From Pseudomonas guariconensis (GTDB lineage Bacteria > Pseudomonadota > Gammaproteobacteria > Pseudomonadales > Pseudomonadaceae): a stretch of 64,000 nt of DNA. Of the stretch, positions 37,565 to 47,749 are shown one piece after another. Under the pieces are notes generated by a model, which saw only the letters and a list, made by a program, of their open reading frames with translations, was not told where the DNA came from and did not search any database. The DNA lies in contig NZ_JAMYBK010000002.1 of NCBI RefSeq assembly GCF_024127895.1, forward strand, positions 124,001-188,000, written 5' to 3'. Both the position numbers and the translations under genes were made by a program. Position 1 is the stretch's first letter, and every line of letters starts with the position of its first letter.

Positions 37565-38395
37565 TTAGAGACGAACCTGTCCCTCAAAGACACGTACGGC
37601 CGGGCCGGTCATCAGCACCGGTTTGCCGGGGCCGGCCCACTCGATGCTCAGGCGACCGCCTGGCAGGTCGATGGATACCGGCGAGTCCATCCAGCCCTGG
37701 CTGATGGCCGCCACCGCGGCCGCGCAGGCACCGGTGCCGCAAGCCTGGGTCTCGCCAGCACCACGCTCCCAGACGCGCAGGTTGGCGCGGTGGCGGTCGA
37801 TGACCTGGATGAATCCGGCGTTGACCCGCTGCGGGAAGCGCGGATGGTGCTCGATCTTCGGGCCCAGTTCATGGACCGGGGCCGTGCGCACGTCGTCGAC
37901 GCGCAGCACGCAATGGGGGTTGCCCATGGACACCGCGGCGATCGGGTAGATCTGGCCGTCGACCTCCAACGGATAGCTCAGCGCCTGGGCCTGGGCAACG
38001 AACGGGATGTCGGCCGGGGCGAGGCGTGGTGGGCCCATGTCGACACAGACCTGGCCATCGTTGCGCACGTCCAGCTCGATGATGCCGCCCTTGGTTTCCA
38101 CACGGATGCGCTTTTTCGCGGTCAGGCGCTTGTCCTGCACGAAACGGGCGAAGCATCGCGCACCGTTGCCGCACTGTTCGACTTCGGAGCCATCGGCGTT
38201 GAAGATCCGGTAGCGGAAGTCCACGTCCGGGTTGTTCGGTGCCTCGACGATCAGCAGCTGGTCGAAGCCGACGCCGGTGTGGCGGTCGCCCCATTGCTTG
38301 GCATGCTTGGGCTGGATGTGCGCGTGCTGGCTGACCAGGTCGAGGACCATGAAGTCGTTGCCCAGCCCATGCATCTTGGTGAAACGCAGCAGCAT
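37565..38395 (-). CDS. dapF: Diaminopimelate epimerase
   Basis: 276 residues from ATG 38395, with GGAG just upstream in the end of lys[13 protein letters not shown] is the family N-terminus. The two catalytic cysteines are in [11 protein letters not shown] and [13 protein letters not shown]. It interconverts LL- and meso-diaminopimelate for peptidoglycan and lysine. Its start lies 4 bp from the lysA stop, so translation is coupled. It belongs to the lptM-lysA-dapF-DUF484-xerC-HAD operon. Confidence 0.96.
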   Translation of the reverse strand: MLLRFTKMHGLGNDFMVLDLVSQHAHIQPKHAKQWGDRHTGVGFDQLLIVEAPNNPDVDFRYRIFNADGSEVEQCGNGARCFARFVQDKRLTAKKRIRVETKGGIIELDVRNDGQVCVDMGPPRLAPADIPFVAQAQALSYPLEVDGQIYPIAAVSMGNPHCVLRVDDVRTAPVHELGPKIEHHPRFPQRVNAGFIQVIDRHRANLRVWERGAGETQACGTGACAAAVAAISQGWMDSPVSIDLPGGRLSIEWAGPGKPVLMTGPAVRVFEGQVRL

Positions 38396-38399
38396 GGGG

Positions 38400-39647
38400 T
38401 CACTCCGGCAGCAGGCTTTCGCCGGCGAACAGTTCGGCGATGGTTTCCCGGCGACGTACTTCATGGGCCTGGTCGCCGTCGACCAGTACCTCGGCGCAAC
38501 GGCCACGGGTGTTGTAGTTCGAGCTCATGACGAAACCATAGGCGCCCGCGGAGCGCACGGCCAGCAGATCGCCCTCGGCGAGGTTCAGCACGCGGTCCTT
38601 GGCCAGGAAGTCGCCGGTCTCGCAGATCGGGCCGACCAGGTCGTAGGTGCGGCCTTCGCCCTCGCGCGGGGTGACGGCGTCGACCCCCATCCAGGCCTGG
38701 TACAGGGCCGGGCGGATCAGGTCGTTCATCGCCGCGTCGATGATGGCGAAGTCCTTGTGCTCGGTGTGCTTGAGGTATTCCACCCGGGTCAGCAGGACAC
38801 CGGCGTTGGCCACGATGTAGCGGCCCGGCTCGAACACCAGGGCCAGGTCGCGCTCGCCCACGCGCTCGCGGATCGCCTTGATGTAGTCGGCCACCAGGGG
38901 CGGCTCTTCGTCACGGTAGCGCACGCCGACACCGCCGCCCAGGTCCAGGTGGCGCAGGTGAATGCCGCATTCGGCGAGGCGATCGACCAGCACCAGCAGG
39001 CGGTCGAGGGCATCGAGGAAGGGGGCGACGCTGGTCAGCTGCGAGCCGATGTGGCAGTCGACGCCGACCACGTCCAGGTTCGGCAGTTGCGCCGCGCGTA
39101 CGTACAGGGCCTCGGCGTCGGTGATGGCGATGCCGAACTTGTTTTCCTTCAGGCCGGTGGAGATGTAGGGATGGGTACCGGCATCGACGTCCGGGTTGAC
39201 CCGCAGCGAGACCGGTGCCTGCACGCCCATCTCGGCAGCGACTGCCTGCAGGCGTTCGAGCTCGTCGGCGGATTCGACGTTGAAGCAGTGCACGCCCACT
39301 TCCAGGGCGCGACGCATGTCCTGGCGGGTCTTGCCGACGCCGGAGAACACCACGCGATCGGCACGGCCACCGGCGGCCAGCACGCGCTCCAGCTCACCGC
39401 CGGAGACGATGTCGAAGCCTGCGCCCAGGCGGGCGAGCAGGTTCAGCACGCCGAGGTTGGAGTTGGCCTTGACGGCGAAGCAGACCAGGTGCGAGGTGCC
39501 CTCTAGGGCATCGGCGTAGCTGCGGTACTGGGCCTCGATGTGGGCTCGCGAGTACACGTAGGTGGGGGTGCCGAAACGTTCGGCGATGGCCGACAGGGCC
39601 ACGCCTTCCGCGAACAGTTCGCCGTCGCGGTAGTTGAAAGCGTCCAT
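38400..39647 (-). CDS. lysA: Diaminopimelate decarboxylase
   Basis: 415 residues, fold-type III PLP enzyme. The PLP lysine is in [25 protein letters not shown] and [11 protein letters not shown] are conserved PLP/substrate contacts, and [13 protein letters not shown] carries the active-site Cys-Glu. It makes L-lysine from meso-diaminopimelate. AAGGAA precedes ATG, nine bases after the lptM stop. Divergent LysR control, common for lysA in enterics, is absent here. Confidence 0.96.
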   Translation of the reverse strand: MDAFNYRDGELFAEGVALSAIAERFGTPTYVYSRAHIEAQYRSYADALEGTSHLVCFAVKANSNLGVLNLLARLGAGFDIVSGGELERVLAAGGRADRVVFSGVGKTRQDMRRALEVGVHCFNVESADELERLQAVAAEMGVQAPVSLRVNPDVDAGTHPYISTGLKENKFGIAITDAEALYVRAAQLPNLDVVGVDCHIGSQLTSVAPFLDALDRLLVLVDRLAECGIHLRHLDLGGGVGVRYRDEEPPLVADYIKAIRERVGERDLALVFEPGRYIVANAGVLLTRVEYLKHTEHKDFAIIDAAMNDLIRPALYQAWMGVDAVTPREGEGRTYDLVGPICETGDFLAKDRVLNLAEGDLLAVRSAGAYGFVMSSNYNTRGRCAEVLVDGDQAHEVRRRETIAELFAGESLLPE

Positions 39648-39656
39648 TGGATTTCC

Positions 39657-39857
39657 TTACTGCGCTGGCGTCTGCTCGGGCTGCAGCTCAGGCTGCTGTT
39701 CCTGCGGCTGCGATGGCTGGGCGTGTTGGTGCTGGTGGGACTTTTGCTCTTTCCCATTGCCCTCTTCAGGCAGGTACAGGGGGCCCTTCTGACCGCAGGC
39801 CGAAACCAGGCAAGCAACCGCGACCAGCGCCGCAAGGGAGGAAATCAGGCGCTTCAT
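39657..39857 (-). CDS. lptM: LptM-type small lipoprotein (LppL/YifL)
   Basis: 66 residues from ATG 39857. The lipoprotein signal ends in lipobox VSAC, followed by GQKGPLYLPEE, the conserved LptM motif. The tail is low-complexity Gln/His/Pro-rich. In E. coli LptM (YifL) assists oxidative maturation of the LPS translocon LptD. In Pseudomonas the gene has been called lppL. It is the first gene of the lysA-dapF operon. Confidence 0.88.
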   Translation of the reverse strand: MKRLISSLAALVAVACLVSACGQKGPLYLPEEGNGKEQKSHQHQHAQPSQPQEQQPELQPEQTPAQ

Positions 39858-39953
39858 TGGCGAAATCCTTTGAAATAAGCAGTATTGCGCCCGAGTATAC
39901 CGAGCGACCGCCGGATTGCCTATGCAAGGGCCGGTCCGCCCGGCGGGCCAGCC

Positions 39954-40221
39954 TCGAGCGGCAAGCGGCAAGAAAAAGCAGCCTGGCGCACAATGTCAGT
40001 CAGTTAAGCGGCGCTTTGTCATTTTTGGGGCTACCTTGCAGCCCACCGTCGGCAAGCCGGCTCCCACAGGGATCGCGGCGACCACACATGATGCGGTTTG
40101 CATGGACAGTGTGGGAGCCGGCTTGCCGGCGATGGGGCGCGAAGCGGCCCCAAATGACAACTGAACGTCTTAACTGACCGGCATTGGCCTGGCGCATGCT
40201 TGGCTTTTTCTTGCCGCTCGA
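39954..40221. repeat. 268-bp nested inverted repeat with REP doublet at its core
   Basis: The outer arms share TCGAGCGGCAAG, AAAAAGC and TGGCGCA (39954-39990 against 40190-40221 inverted). Next come GTCAGTTAAG (39999) against CTTAACTGAC (40169), then GTCATTT (40018) against AAATGAC (40152). Innermost are two facing REP units, GTCGGCAAGCCGGCTCCCAC (from 40049) and GTGGGAGCCGGCTTGCCGGC (from 40110). The arms are imperfect but collinear. It lies between the divergent lptM and cyaY promoters, leaving about 100 bp on each side. Nothing in it looks coding. Confidence 0.8.
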
Positions 40222-40323
40222 CGCTTGCAGCTTGCAGCTGATTGGCGTGAAGCTTTGCATTCCCGCCAAGTCGCCCGTATCTTGCCCGGCTTGCCGTAAG
40301 TAGCCAATTTCGAGGTTCCTGCA

Positions 40324-40656
40324 ATGAGTTTGAGCGAAGCGCGTTTCCATGATCTGGTCGACGCGACCCAACAGGCCCTGGAAGACCTGTTCGATGAGAG
40401 CGGCCTGGATGTGGACATGGAGAATTCCGCCGGGGTGCTGACCGTCAAGTTCGACAACGGCAGCCAGTTGATCTTCAGCCGCCAGGAACCGCTGCGCCAG
40501 TTGTGGCTGGCCGATCGCTCCGGCGGCTTCCACTTCGACTACGACGAACAGAGCGGCAAGTGGGTCTGCGAGAAGAGCGAGGAGCTGCTGGGCGAGATGC
40601 TCGAGCGTATCGTCTGGGAGCGGGCCGGCGAGAAGCTGGACTTCGACGAGATCTGA
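40324..40656 (+). CDS. cyaY: Frataxin-like iron-sulfur assembly regulator CyaY
   Basis: 110 residues, the family length. The acidic first helix (FHDLVDATQQALEDLFDE) and beta-sheet segment VLTVKFDNGSQLIFSRQEPLRQLWLA, followed by GGFHFDY and W, are frataxin hallmarks. It binds iron on the acidic ridge and tunes cysteine desulfurase activity in Fe-S assembly. It is followed after one base by a DUF1289 gene, so the two are coupled. Confidence 0.95.
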   Translation: MSLSEARFHDLVDATQQALEDLFDESGLDVDMENSAGVLTVKFDNGSQLIFSRQEPLRQLWLADRSGGFHFDYDEQSGKWVCEKSEELLGEMLERIVWERAGEKLDFDEI

Positions 40657-40657
40657 G

Positions 40658-40879
40658 ATGAGCGACCCGGCACGGCCCCCGAAGCCGCTCTACAGCAACG
40701 TCAGCCCGGCGGTACCTTCGCCGTGCGTGAACGTCTGCCGGCTCGATGAGCACAAGGTCTGTCGTGGCTGTTTCCGGCCGGTGGAGCACATCCGCGAATG
40801 GCGTTCGGCCGATGACGAGCGACGCCGGCAGATCTGCCGCGAGGCCCAGGCCCGACGGGTGCGGTACGCCGCGCAGTGA
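40658..40879 (+). CDS. DUF1289 family Cys-rich protein
   Basis: 73 residues. PSPCVNVCRLDEHKVCRGCFR contains four cysteines (CxxxC and CxxC) typical of DUF1289, probably a small metal site. The C-terminal part is a basic helix (DDERRRQICREAQARR). It starts one base after the cyaY stop. The function is unknown; coupling with cyaY hints at an iron or Fe-S role. A terminator follows. Confidence 0.8.
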   Translation: MSDPARPPKPLYSNVSPAVPSPCVNVCRLDEHKVCRGCFRPVEHIREWRSADDERRRQICREAQARRVRYAAQ

Positions 40880-40950
40880 CGGCCGGGCTTGAGTATTTGC
40901 CCGGCTGTGGTAGTGTCGAACCCAGCGTCGGTGATGCCGAAAGTATTCAC

Positions 40951-40980
40951 AAACCCCGCCCTTGGGCGGGGTTTTGCTTT
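40951..40980 (+). terminator. Intrinsic terminator of cyaY-DUF1289
   Basis: AACCCCGCCC, TTG loop and GGGCGGGGTT (10-bp stem) followed by TTGCTTT. Confidence 0.9.
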
Positions 40981-41012
40981 ATCTGCCTGTTAAAAAGGAG
41001 TCTGACTGGATC

Positions 41013-41423
41013 ATGAGCACCAAGCCTTCCCTCATCCTCACCCGATTGGACGTACAGCGTCTCGAGCGTCTGATCGACAGCCTCGATGAAAGTACGCCGG
41101 GTGTGCTCGCCCTGCAGGACGAGCTGGACCGCGCCGACCAGGTTGTCGGTCACGAGGAGGTCCCGGCCGGTGTAGTGACCATGAATTCGCGCGTGCACTG
41201 CCGCGAAGAAGCCAGTGGCAAGGACTACCACCTGACCCTGGTCTATCCCAAGGACGCAGGGCCTGAAGGGAACGTCTCCATTCTCGCGCCGATCGGCTGT
41301 GCGTTGCTGGGGCTGTCGGTGGGCGACCAGATCGACTGGCCGGCCCCTGGTGGCAAGACCCTCAAGCTCACCCTGCTGGATGTCGAATACCAGCCGGAGG
41401 CGGCGGGCGACTACGACCTGTAG
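41013..41423 (+). CDS. rnk: Nucleoside diphosphate kinase regulator Rnk
   Basis: 136 residues from ATG 41013; AGGAG lies 12 bases upstream. An N-terminal antiparallel coiled coil (LDVQRLERLIDSLDE) is followed by a GreA/GreB-like FKBP fold (EASGKDYHLTLVYPKDAG, SILAPIGCALLGLSVGDQIDW). Rnk binds RNA polymerase like a Gre factor but is shorter at the coil tip. In P. aeruginosa it influences nucleoside diphosphate kinase and alginate. It has its own transcript after the cyaY terminator and converges on cyaA. Confidence 0.93.
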   Translation: MSTKPSLILTRLDVQRLERLIDSLDESTPGVLALQDELDRADQVVGHEEVPAGVVTMNSRVHCREEASGKDYHLTLVYPKDAGPEGNVSILAPIGCALLGLSVGDQIDWPAPGGKTLKLTLLDVEYQPEAAGDYDL

Positions 41424-41495
41424 GCGGTTTTCGCGGTAGCGGTGCCGGCCATCTGGGGACGCGAAGCGGCCCCAATGAAGGCCTGCAGGGCCCCA

Positions 41496-44360
41496 CTAGG
41501 GCTCCAGGGCCGCCTGCAACTGCTCCAGCCCATCGTTGAGCGCCTGCTCCAGCTCGCGCTTGTAGCGCAGGTAGAGCACCGTCGAGCCTTGGTCGTCCTC
41601 CAGTAGCTCGGACAGGTCCAGGTCGGTGATGTAGCAGCGGTAGTTGCCGGCGCTGCGACGCCGGCCGATGATCTGGCGGGCAACCACGGCGTAGAGCTGG
41701 TCGCCATGCTCCAGTTCGGAGAACTCCTGCTGGTCGCAGTAGAGCGTGACGTGCACATCGTCGCCCGTGCCAGCCTGCAGGATCGCTTGCACCTCATAGT
41801 AGGGCTGGTCGCTGCCATCGCTCGGCGCCGGGCGCGGCTCCAGGCTGCGGGCCTTGCCGGCACCGGAGGGCTGCAACTGGTAGTAGAGGATGTCCAGCGA
41901 TGCCTGTTGCAGGCTGTCGAGCGGCAGCAGGGCGTCGCGGCGTATCACTACCGAACGCAAGAAGCGCTGCAGGGGCAGCAGCAGGTGGGTTTCGTCCTGC
42001 AAGGGCAGGCGCTGCTGCCAGAGGGCGTTGTACTCGTCCAGCACGTAGAGGTCGGCCCAGCCGTCGAGCAGGCGATAGAACACCTGGATGCAGCCCGGTT
42101 GCCCTTGCCCCAGAATCAGCGGCAGGTCGTGATCCTGCAGGGCATTGGCGTCCAGGTGCAGGGGGCTGTACTCACCGCGTTCCTCGCCCAGGCAATCGAG
42201 CACGGCCTCGTGGTCGGCGAGGGTGGCCAGGCTGACCTGCCCAGGCTGCAGCTCCAGCACATGGGTGTACTGCGCCACCTGCAGCAGGTAGCGATGGTTC
42301 AGCGCCTGGTCGAGCAGCGACTGCGCGGTATCGAAGATATCCTCGACCCGCTGGCGGATGGCCTGGGCGCGGTTGTGGCAGAAACAGCGTACCCGCAGCC
42401 GTGGCCGGTGCTTGCGCTGGCCGAGGCTGTTGAGGAAGTCGCGCAGGCAGCGCACCAGCGCGTGCTCGCCGTCGTAGCGCTGCACCAGCACTTCGTTCCA
42501 GCTGTTGAGGGTGACCTGGTCGAGGGTCAGCACCAGGTTCTCGCGCACACCGGCGTAGCTCAGCGAGTCGGTGCGCTCGGTGGTCATCAGGATGTTCAGG
42601 TCGCGATGATGGCGCAGCGGGTCGATGCCGACGTTGACCAGCAGCAGGATCTCGTCGGCCACGCTCGGCTGCAGCAGGCGGATCTCGCTGACGGTTTCCA
42701 GCGGCAGCGCAATGGTCTGTTGCAGGCTGCCCAGCAGGTTGAACAGCTCGAATTCGCTCAGGTCGCTGACCCCGGGGTGCAGGGCCAAGCGTGTGCTGCT
42801 GTCGATCACCCCGTTGCGATGGGCCCAGGTGAGCAGTTCGAGCAGTTCGCGGCAGCGCTTGATCGGGCTGAAGTGCTCCCATTCGTGCACGCCGAGGTTG
42901 CCATTGTACAGCCCCCAGTGGTGGGTCCCGGGCTCCTTGCGGTTGGGCGATTGGACCAGGGTCAGGGTATCTTCGGCCAGGTCCGGGGCGATGCCTGGGT
43001 TGATCACCTCGATCTTGCCAGCGCGGCGCTCGAAGGCAGCGTACAGGCGGCGGCCGAGGACGTTGAGGTCGCGCTGGTCGGCGCGGCTGCTGGCGTTCTG
43101 GCTGCGGGCGAACTCGCCGAGGAAGCGGTAGCTGTGGTTCAACTCGGCCACCAGCTCACGGCGCTCGGCAGCTACCTGGCGTACCTTCCACTGGCTGCGG
43201 CTGTCGAGCATGGCCAGTTGGCGCAGGTTCCAGCCCCATTCCTCGGCCAGGCGCCCGAGCAACCGGCGTTGCCAACCGCCGACACGTGAGCGGCCGGGTT
43301 CGCTGAGCTTCTTGTTGACCTTCAGGTACAGGGCGCGCCGCACCAACTCCAGGCGTGCGGTTTCGCCCCGGCGTTGCAGGTAGCGCTCGATGCGCCGGTA
43401 GACCATCACGTAGGGGTCGAGCTCGTCGAGGTCCAGGCGATTGGCGAACACTGCCTGCTTGTAGTCCAGGCTCAGGCAGCGTACCTCGGGGTGCTCGCTG
43501 GCATAGGCTTCGGTCAGCAGCAGCTTGAGCACCGACTTGTAGGGCGAGTCGATGCCCTTGAACAGTTGCCACAGCCCGGCACCGACGAATTCGCCCGGCG
43601 GGATGTGCGCCAGGTGGCCGAGGTCGAGGTCGTCCTCGGCACGGATGAAACGCTTGGACAGCAGCACCTGGGTGTATTCCCGGTAGTTGTGCTCCTGGTA
43701 GACCGGGACCAGCCACCACAGCGGCGTGCGGCCGGCCAGCCAGATCGCCGTGCGGTAGAACTCGTCGAGTAGCAAGTAATGCTGGGTGGTGCCGCAGTCA
43801 TCGGAGCCGAGCTGGCCATCGCGCTCACCCTGGACGAACCCCTGGGGCTCGATGAGGAAGAAGTGCGCCTCGGCGCCCTGGCTGGCGGCCCAGGCCTCGA
43901 GCAACTGGCACTTGCGCCGCAGCTCGGCCAGTTCGGCCTCGCCCAGGTTCGCGGCATGGCAGACCCACAGGTCCATGTCGCTTTGCTCGGCCTGGGCAAG
44001 GGTACCCAGGCTGCCCATCAGGAACAGGCCATGGATCGGTCGCGGTGGGTTGCCATGGCGGGCCTTGTGGGTGAACGAGCGGGCCAGGCGCTGGGCCTCG
44101 GCCAGCAGCTGGACGTCGGGCTCGAACCCCGAGACACCGGCCGGTGTGTTGCCCGAGACATAGCCGGGCAGCAACGGGTGGTTGACGTGGAACAGCAGCG
44201 GCAGCAGGGTCAACACCTGCTGCTGGCGCGTGGACAACCCCTCCATGGCCCGCTCCAGTCGCCCCTGGTTGAGCTGCAGGAAGCGCGCACGCAGCTTCGC
44301 CAGCTCCTTGCGGTCGATGCCTTGTTCCAGGTCGGGGCGGATTTCGTGGGGGTGGTTCAT
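41496..44360 (-). CDS. cyaA: Class I adenylate cyclase CyaA
   Basis: 954 residues, standard for class I enzymes. The N-terminal catalytic region contains GSLGTLAQAEQSDMDLWVCH near residue 110, the nucleotidyltransferase G-S and D-x-D motif. LDEFYRTAIWLAGRTPLWW and TQVLLSKRFIRAEDDLDLGHL are further class I signatures. The C-terminal half is regulatory. It makes cAMP in the cytoplasm. In P. putida cAMP supports amino-acid use rather than classic catabolite repression. It is monocistronic and convergent with rnk. Confidence 0.95.
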   Translation of the reverse strand: MNHPHEIRPDLEQGIDRKELAKLRARFLQLNQGRLERAMEGLSTRQQQVLTLLPLLFHVNHPLLPGYVSGNTPAGVSGFEPDVQLLAEAQRLARSFTHKARHGNPPRPIHGLFLMGSLGTLAQAEQSDMDLWVCHAANLGEAELAELRRKCQLLEAWAASQGAEAHFFLIEPQGFVQGERDGQLGSDDCGTTQHYLLLDEFYRTAIWLAGRTPLWWLVPVYQEHNYREYTQVLLSKRFIRAEDDLDLGHLAHIPPGEFVGAGLWQLFKGIDSPYKSVLKLLLTEAYASEHPEVRCLSLDYKQAVFANRLDLDELDPYVMVYRRIERYLQRRGETARLELVRRALYLKVNKKLSEPGRSRVGGWQRRLLGRLAEEWGWNLRQLAMLDSRSQWKVRQVAAERRELVAELNHSYRFLGEFARSQNASSRADQRDLNVLGRRLYAAFERRAGKIEVINPGIAPDLAEDTLTLVQSPNRKEPGTHHWGLYNGNLGVHEWEHFSPIKRCRELLELLTWAHRNGVIDSSTRLALHPGVSDLSEFELFNLLGSLQQTIALPLETVSEIRLLQPSVADEILLLVNVGIDPLRHHRDLNILMTTERTDSLSYAGVRENLVLTLDQVTLNSWNEVLVQRYDGEHALVRCLRDFLNSLGQRKHRPRLRVRCFCHNRAQAIRQRVEDIFDTAQSLLDQALNHRYLLQVAQYTHVLELQPGQVSLATLADHEAVLDCLGEERGEYSPLHLDANALQDHDLPLILGQGQPGCIQVFYRLLDGWADLYVLDEYNALWQQRLPLQDETHLLLPLQRFLRSVVIRRDALLPLDSLQQASLDILYYQLQPSGAGKARSLEPRPAPSDGSDQPYYEVQAILQAGTGDDVHVTLYCDQQEFSELEHGDQLYAVVARQIIGRRRSAGNYRCYITDLDLSELLEDDQGSTVLYLRYKRELEQALNDGLEQLQAALEP

Positions 44361-44455
44361 TGCGCACTCAGGCAGGCCAGGGGAGCACTGGCGAGTTTAG
44401 CCTGAGTGCGGCGCTCGGATAAGCGTTGGCTGGGTTATTGACGTCATTTTCCTCG

Positions 44456-44570
44456 CGGGCGTGGGGCTTTTTCGCGGCAGTTCGGCGCCCCGGCAGGCCC
44501 CCACAGGAACAACGCCGTCCTTGAGGGCGCCGGCGAACCTGTGGGAGCTTGCCCGCGCAAAGGGCGCTGC
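44456..44570. repeat. Degenerate REP pair
   Basis: CCTGTGGGAGCTTGCCCGCG (about 44538-44557) is a REP core. An inverted, degraded partner (GCGGGCGTGGGGC, then CCCCCACAGG) precedes it. The pair fills the gap between the start of cyaA and the end of the TIGR02647 gene. Confidence 0.6.
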
Positions 44571-44574
44571 GAAC

Positions 44575-44820
44575 TCAAGCCGGCTGCACGGCCTTGAGGA
44601 TGGTCAGCAACTGCTGGACGTTCTCGGCGGCATCCAGCCCCAGGCTGGTCAGGTAGCCGCCATCGGGCTGGGTGGTCAGTTGCTTGTCGTGCAGGCGCCG
44701 GGCCGCGGCGACCAAAGTGGGGGAGGCGTTGCTGTGGACCTTGATGCCTTCCTGGCTGCTGTCCAGGTTGAACAGGGCGAGGACTTCCAGTTCGGCGATC
44801 AGTTCGGGGGTGAAGGACAT
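44575..44820 (-). CDS. TIGR02647 family small protein
   Basis: 81 residues from ATG 44820 with AGGAG upstream. The sequence SFTPELIAELEVLALFNL and GIKVHSNASPTLVAAARRLHDKQLTTQPDGGYLTSLG matches the TIGR02647 family, small proteins limited to gammaproteobacteria. The function is unknown. The C-terminal half resembles a winged helix, so a DNA-binding role is possible but not shown. Confidence 0.8.
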   Translation of the reverse strand: MSFTPELIAELEVLALFNLDSSQEGIKVHSNASPTLVAAARRLHDKQLTTQPDGGYLTSLGLDAAENVQQLLTILKAVQPA

Positions 44821-44885
44821 GGATGACTCCTGACTTCCAGACAAGGATGGCGGCACCGTTGCCGGCGCCTGATCCAGGAGTGTAG

Positions 44886-45194
44886 TCAGGCTTCGTCGTT
44901 GTCGCCTTGATCTGCTTCAGGTGGCAGCTCGGGCAAGGCGCGCAGGGCGTTCTCGTACCATTGGCCATTGAACGGCCGGTCCTCGTCGAGCATGGCGTCG
45001 ATCTCGATGGCCAGCACATGGGCCATGAGGTTGAGGATGTCCTCGCGTTCGTAGCCGACCAGGGTCAGCTTATTGAAGGTGGCCTTGGCCGCTGCTGGCT
45101 CGCCGCTTTCGATCTGGTTCTCGATGGCCTGAATCAGGGTCGCTTCGACGAAGGCTTCCTCGTCATTGTTGTCGATGTCGCTGGGTTCGCTCAT
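44886..45194 (-). CDS. Small acidic conserved hypothetical protein
   Basis: 102 residues from ATG 45194, which has AGGAG at a good distance. It is strongly acidic, all-helical by appearance (EAFVEATLIQAIENQIESGEPAAAKATFNKLTLVGYEREDILNLMAHVLAIEIDAML), with a conserved-looking W near residue 80. No signal peptide or metal motif. I do not recognise its domain. It is followed on the same strand by the TIGR02647 gene after 65 bp. Confidence 0.7.
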   Translation of the reverse strand: MSEPSDIDNNDEEAFVEATLIQAIENQIESGEPAAAKATFNKLTLVGYEREDILNLMAHVLAIEIDAMLDEDRPFNGQWYENALRALPELPPEADQGDNDEA

Positions 45195-45339
45195 GGCGCT
45201 GCTCCTGTGGTGGAGCACACAGTGTGCCATGCCCGCACTGCGGATGCCCTGTCATCGACAGCTCGCATGATGCTGGCCAGGCCGGGGCGATCGGTCTATA
45301 ACAGCCGGGCCATCCCCACACGGCCTGGAGGCTGTATCA

Positions 45340-45999
45340 ATGCTCAAGCTTCACGGATTCGCGGTCAGCAACTACTACAACATGGTCAAGCTGGCCCTGA
45401 TGGAAAAAGGCTTGCCCTTCGAAGAGGTGCCGTTCTTCGCCGGCCAGAGCCCGCAGGCCCTGGCCATCAGCCCACGCGGCAAGGTGCCGGTGCTGGAGAC
45501 CGAGCAGGGGTTTATCAGCGAGACCTGCGTGATCCTCGACTATATCGAGCAGACCCAGGCCGGCAAGCCACTGCTGCCGGCGGATGCCTTCGCCCAGGCC
45601 AAGGTGCGCGAGTTGCTCAAGGAGATCGAGCTGTACATCGAGTTGCCGGCGCGTACCTGCTACCCCGAGGCGTTCTTCGGCATGGCGGTGGAGCCGGTGA
45701 TCAAGGAACGCGCCCGCAGCGAGCTGCTGGCCGGTTTCGCCACGCTCAAGCGCAACGGCCGCTTCGCCCCCTACGTGGCGGGCGAGCAGTTGACGCTGGC
45801 CGACCTGATGTTCTGTTTCTCGGTGGACCTGGCCTGCCTGGTGGGCAAGAAGGTGCTGAACATCGATTTCCTGGCGGACTTCCCGCAGGCAGGGGCATTG
45901 CTGGAGAAGCTGGGAGAGAACCCGCACATGGCGCGGATCGTGGCGGACAAGGACGCGGCGATGCCGGCGTTCCTGGAGATGATGCGCAGCAAGCGCTGA
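45340..45999 (+). CDS. Glutathione S-transferase family protein
   Basis: 219 residues. An N-terminal thioredoxin-like domain (MLKLHGFAVSNYYNMVKLAL, ISPRGKVPVLE, ISETCVILDYIEQ) with the conserved cis-Pro and glutathione-binding Glu-Ser/Thr region, followed by an all-helical domain with LTLADLMF. It should conjugate or reduce electrophiles with glutathione. The catalytic Ser/Cys in the first loop is replaced by the SNYYN segment, so the mechanism is uncertain. It converges on argH across a hairpin. Confidence 0.85.
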   Translation: MLKLHGFAVSNYYNMVKLALMEKGLPFEEVPFFAGQSPQALAISPRGKVPVLETEQGFISETCVILDYIEQTQAGKPLLPADAFAQAKVRELLKEIELYIELPARTCYPEAFFGMAVEPVIKERARSELLAGFATLKRNGRFAPYVAGEQLTLADLMFCFSVDLACLVGKKVLNIDFLADFPQAGALLEKLGENPHMARIVADKDAAMPAFLEMMRSKR

Positions 46000-46013
46000 G
46001 GGGGATGCCGCGA

Positions 46014-46032
46014 GCGAGGGCGTAGCCCTCGC
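46014..46032. terminator. Hairpin between GST gene and argH
   Basis: GCGAGGGC, GTA loop and GCCCTCGC (8-bp stem) between convergent stops. Confidence 0.6.
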
Positions 46033-46045
46033 ACTGGGGGAAGCC

Positions 46046-47440
<1,395 letters not shown>

Positions 47441-47749
47441 GGATTCACTCGTTGAAGGCGTGAACGAAAAAAGTGGCGTCGATCATAACAGGGTTGAGGC
47501 CTGCGCCGCAGGGGCGTCGGTCGAGAGAAACCCCGGCGAGGCGGAGGCGGGCGGGTCCTGGAGATATTCAATGATTGAACGGCAGTGTTCCACGGACCGT
47601 CTACAGTTGGACAAAGGGCTGGCGGCGAAACTGCCAGGCCAGTGAATCTTTGGCCATCGCGTCGGTCTAGAGCGTGACCGCGGTGTCGGTCGCCCTACAC
47701 CTGTCTACGCTATACCGATGCGAGACTCACTCAGGAATCCAGCGCAATT
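47441..47749. other. argH-algR divergent region; no kinase gene
   Basis: 309 bp. I see no coding region. In P. aeruginosa the histidine-kinase gene algZ/fimS sits immediately upstream of algR; there is no room for it here. The stretch must contain both the argH and algR promoters. No strong consensus -35/-10 pair or palindrome is apparent. Confidence 0.6.

Noticed and set aside
39954..40221. CRISPR-like array or small RNA gene
   Set aside because: The repeats are inverted, not regularly spaced direct copies, and no cas genes or clear terminator-promoter pair for an sRNA are present.
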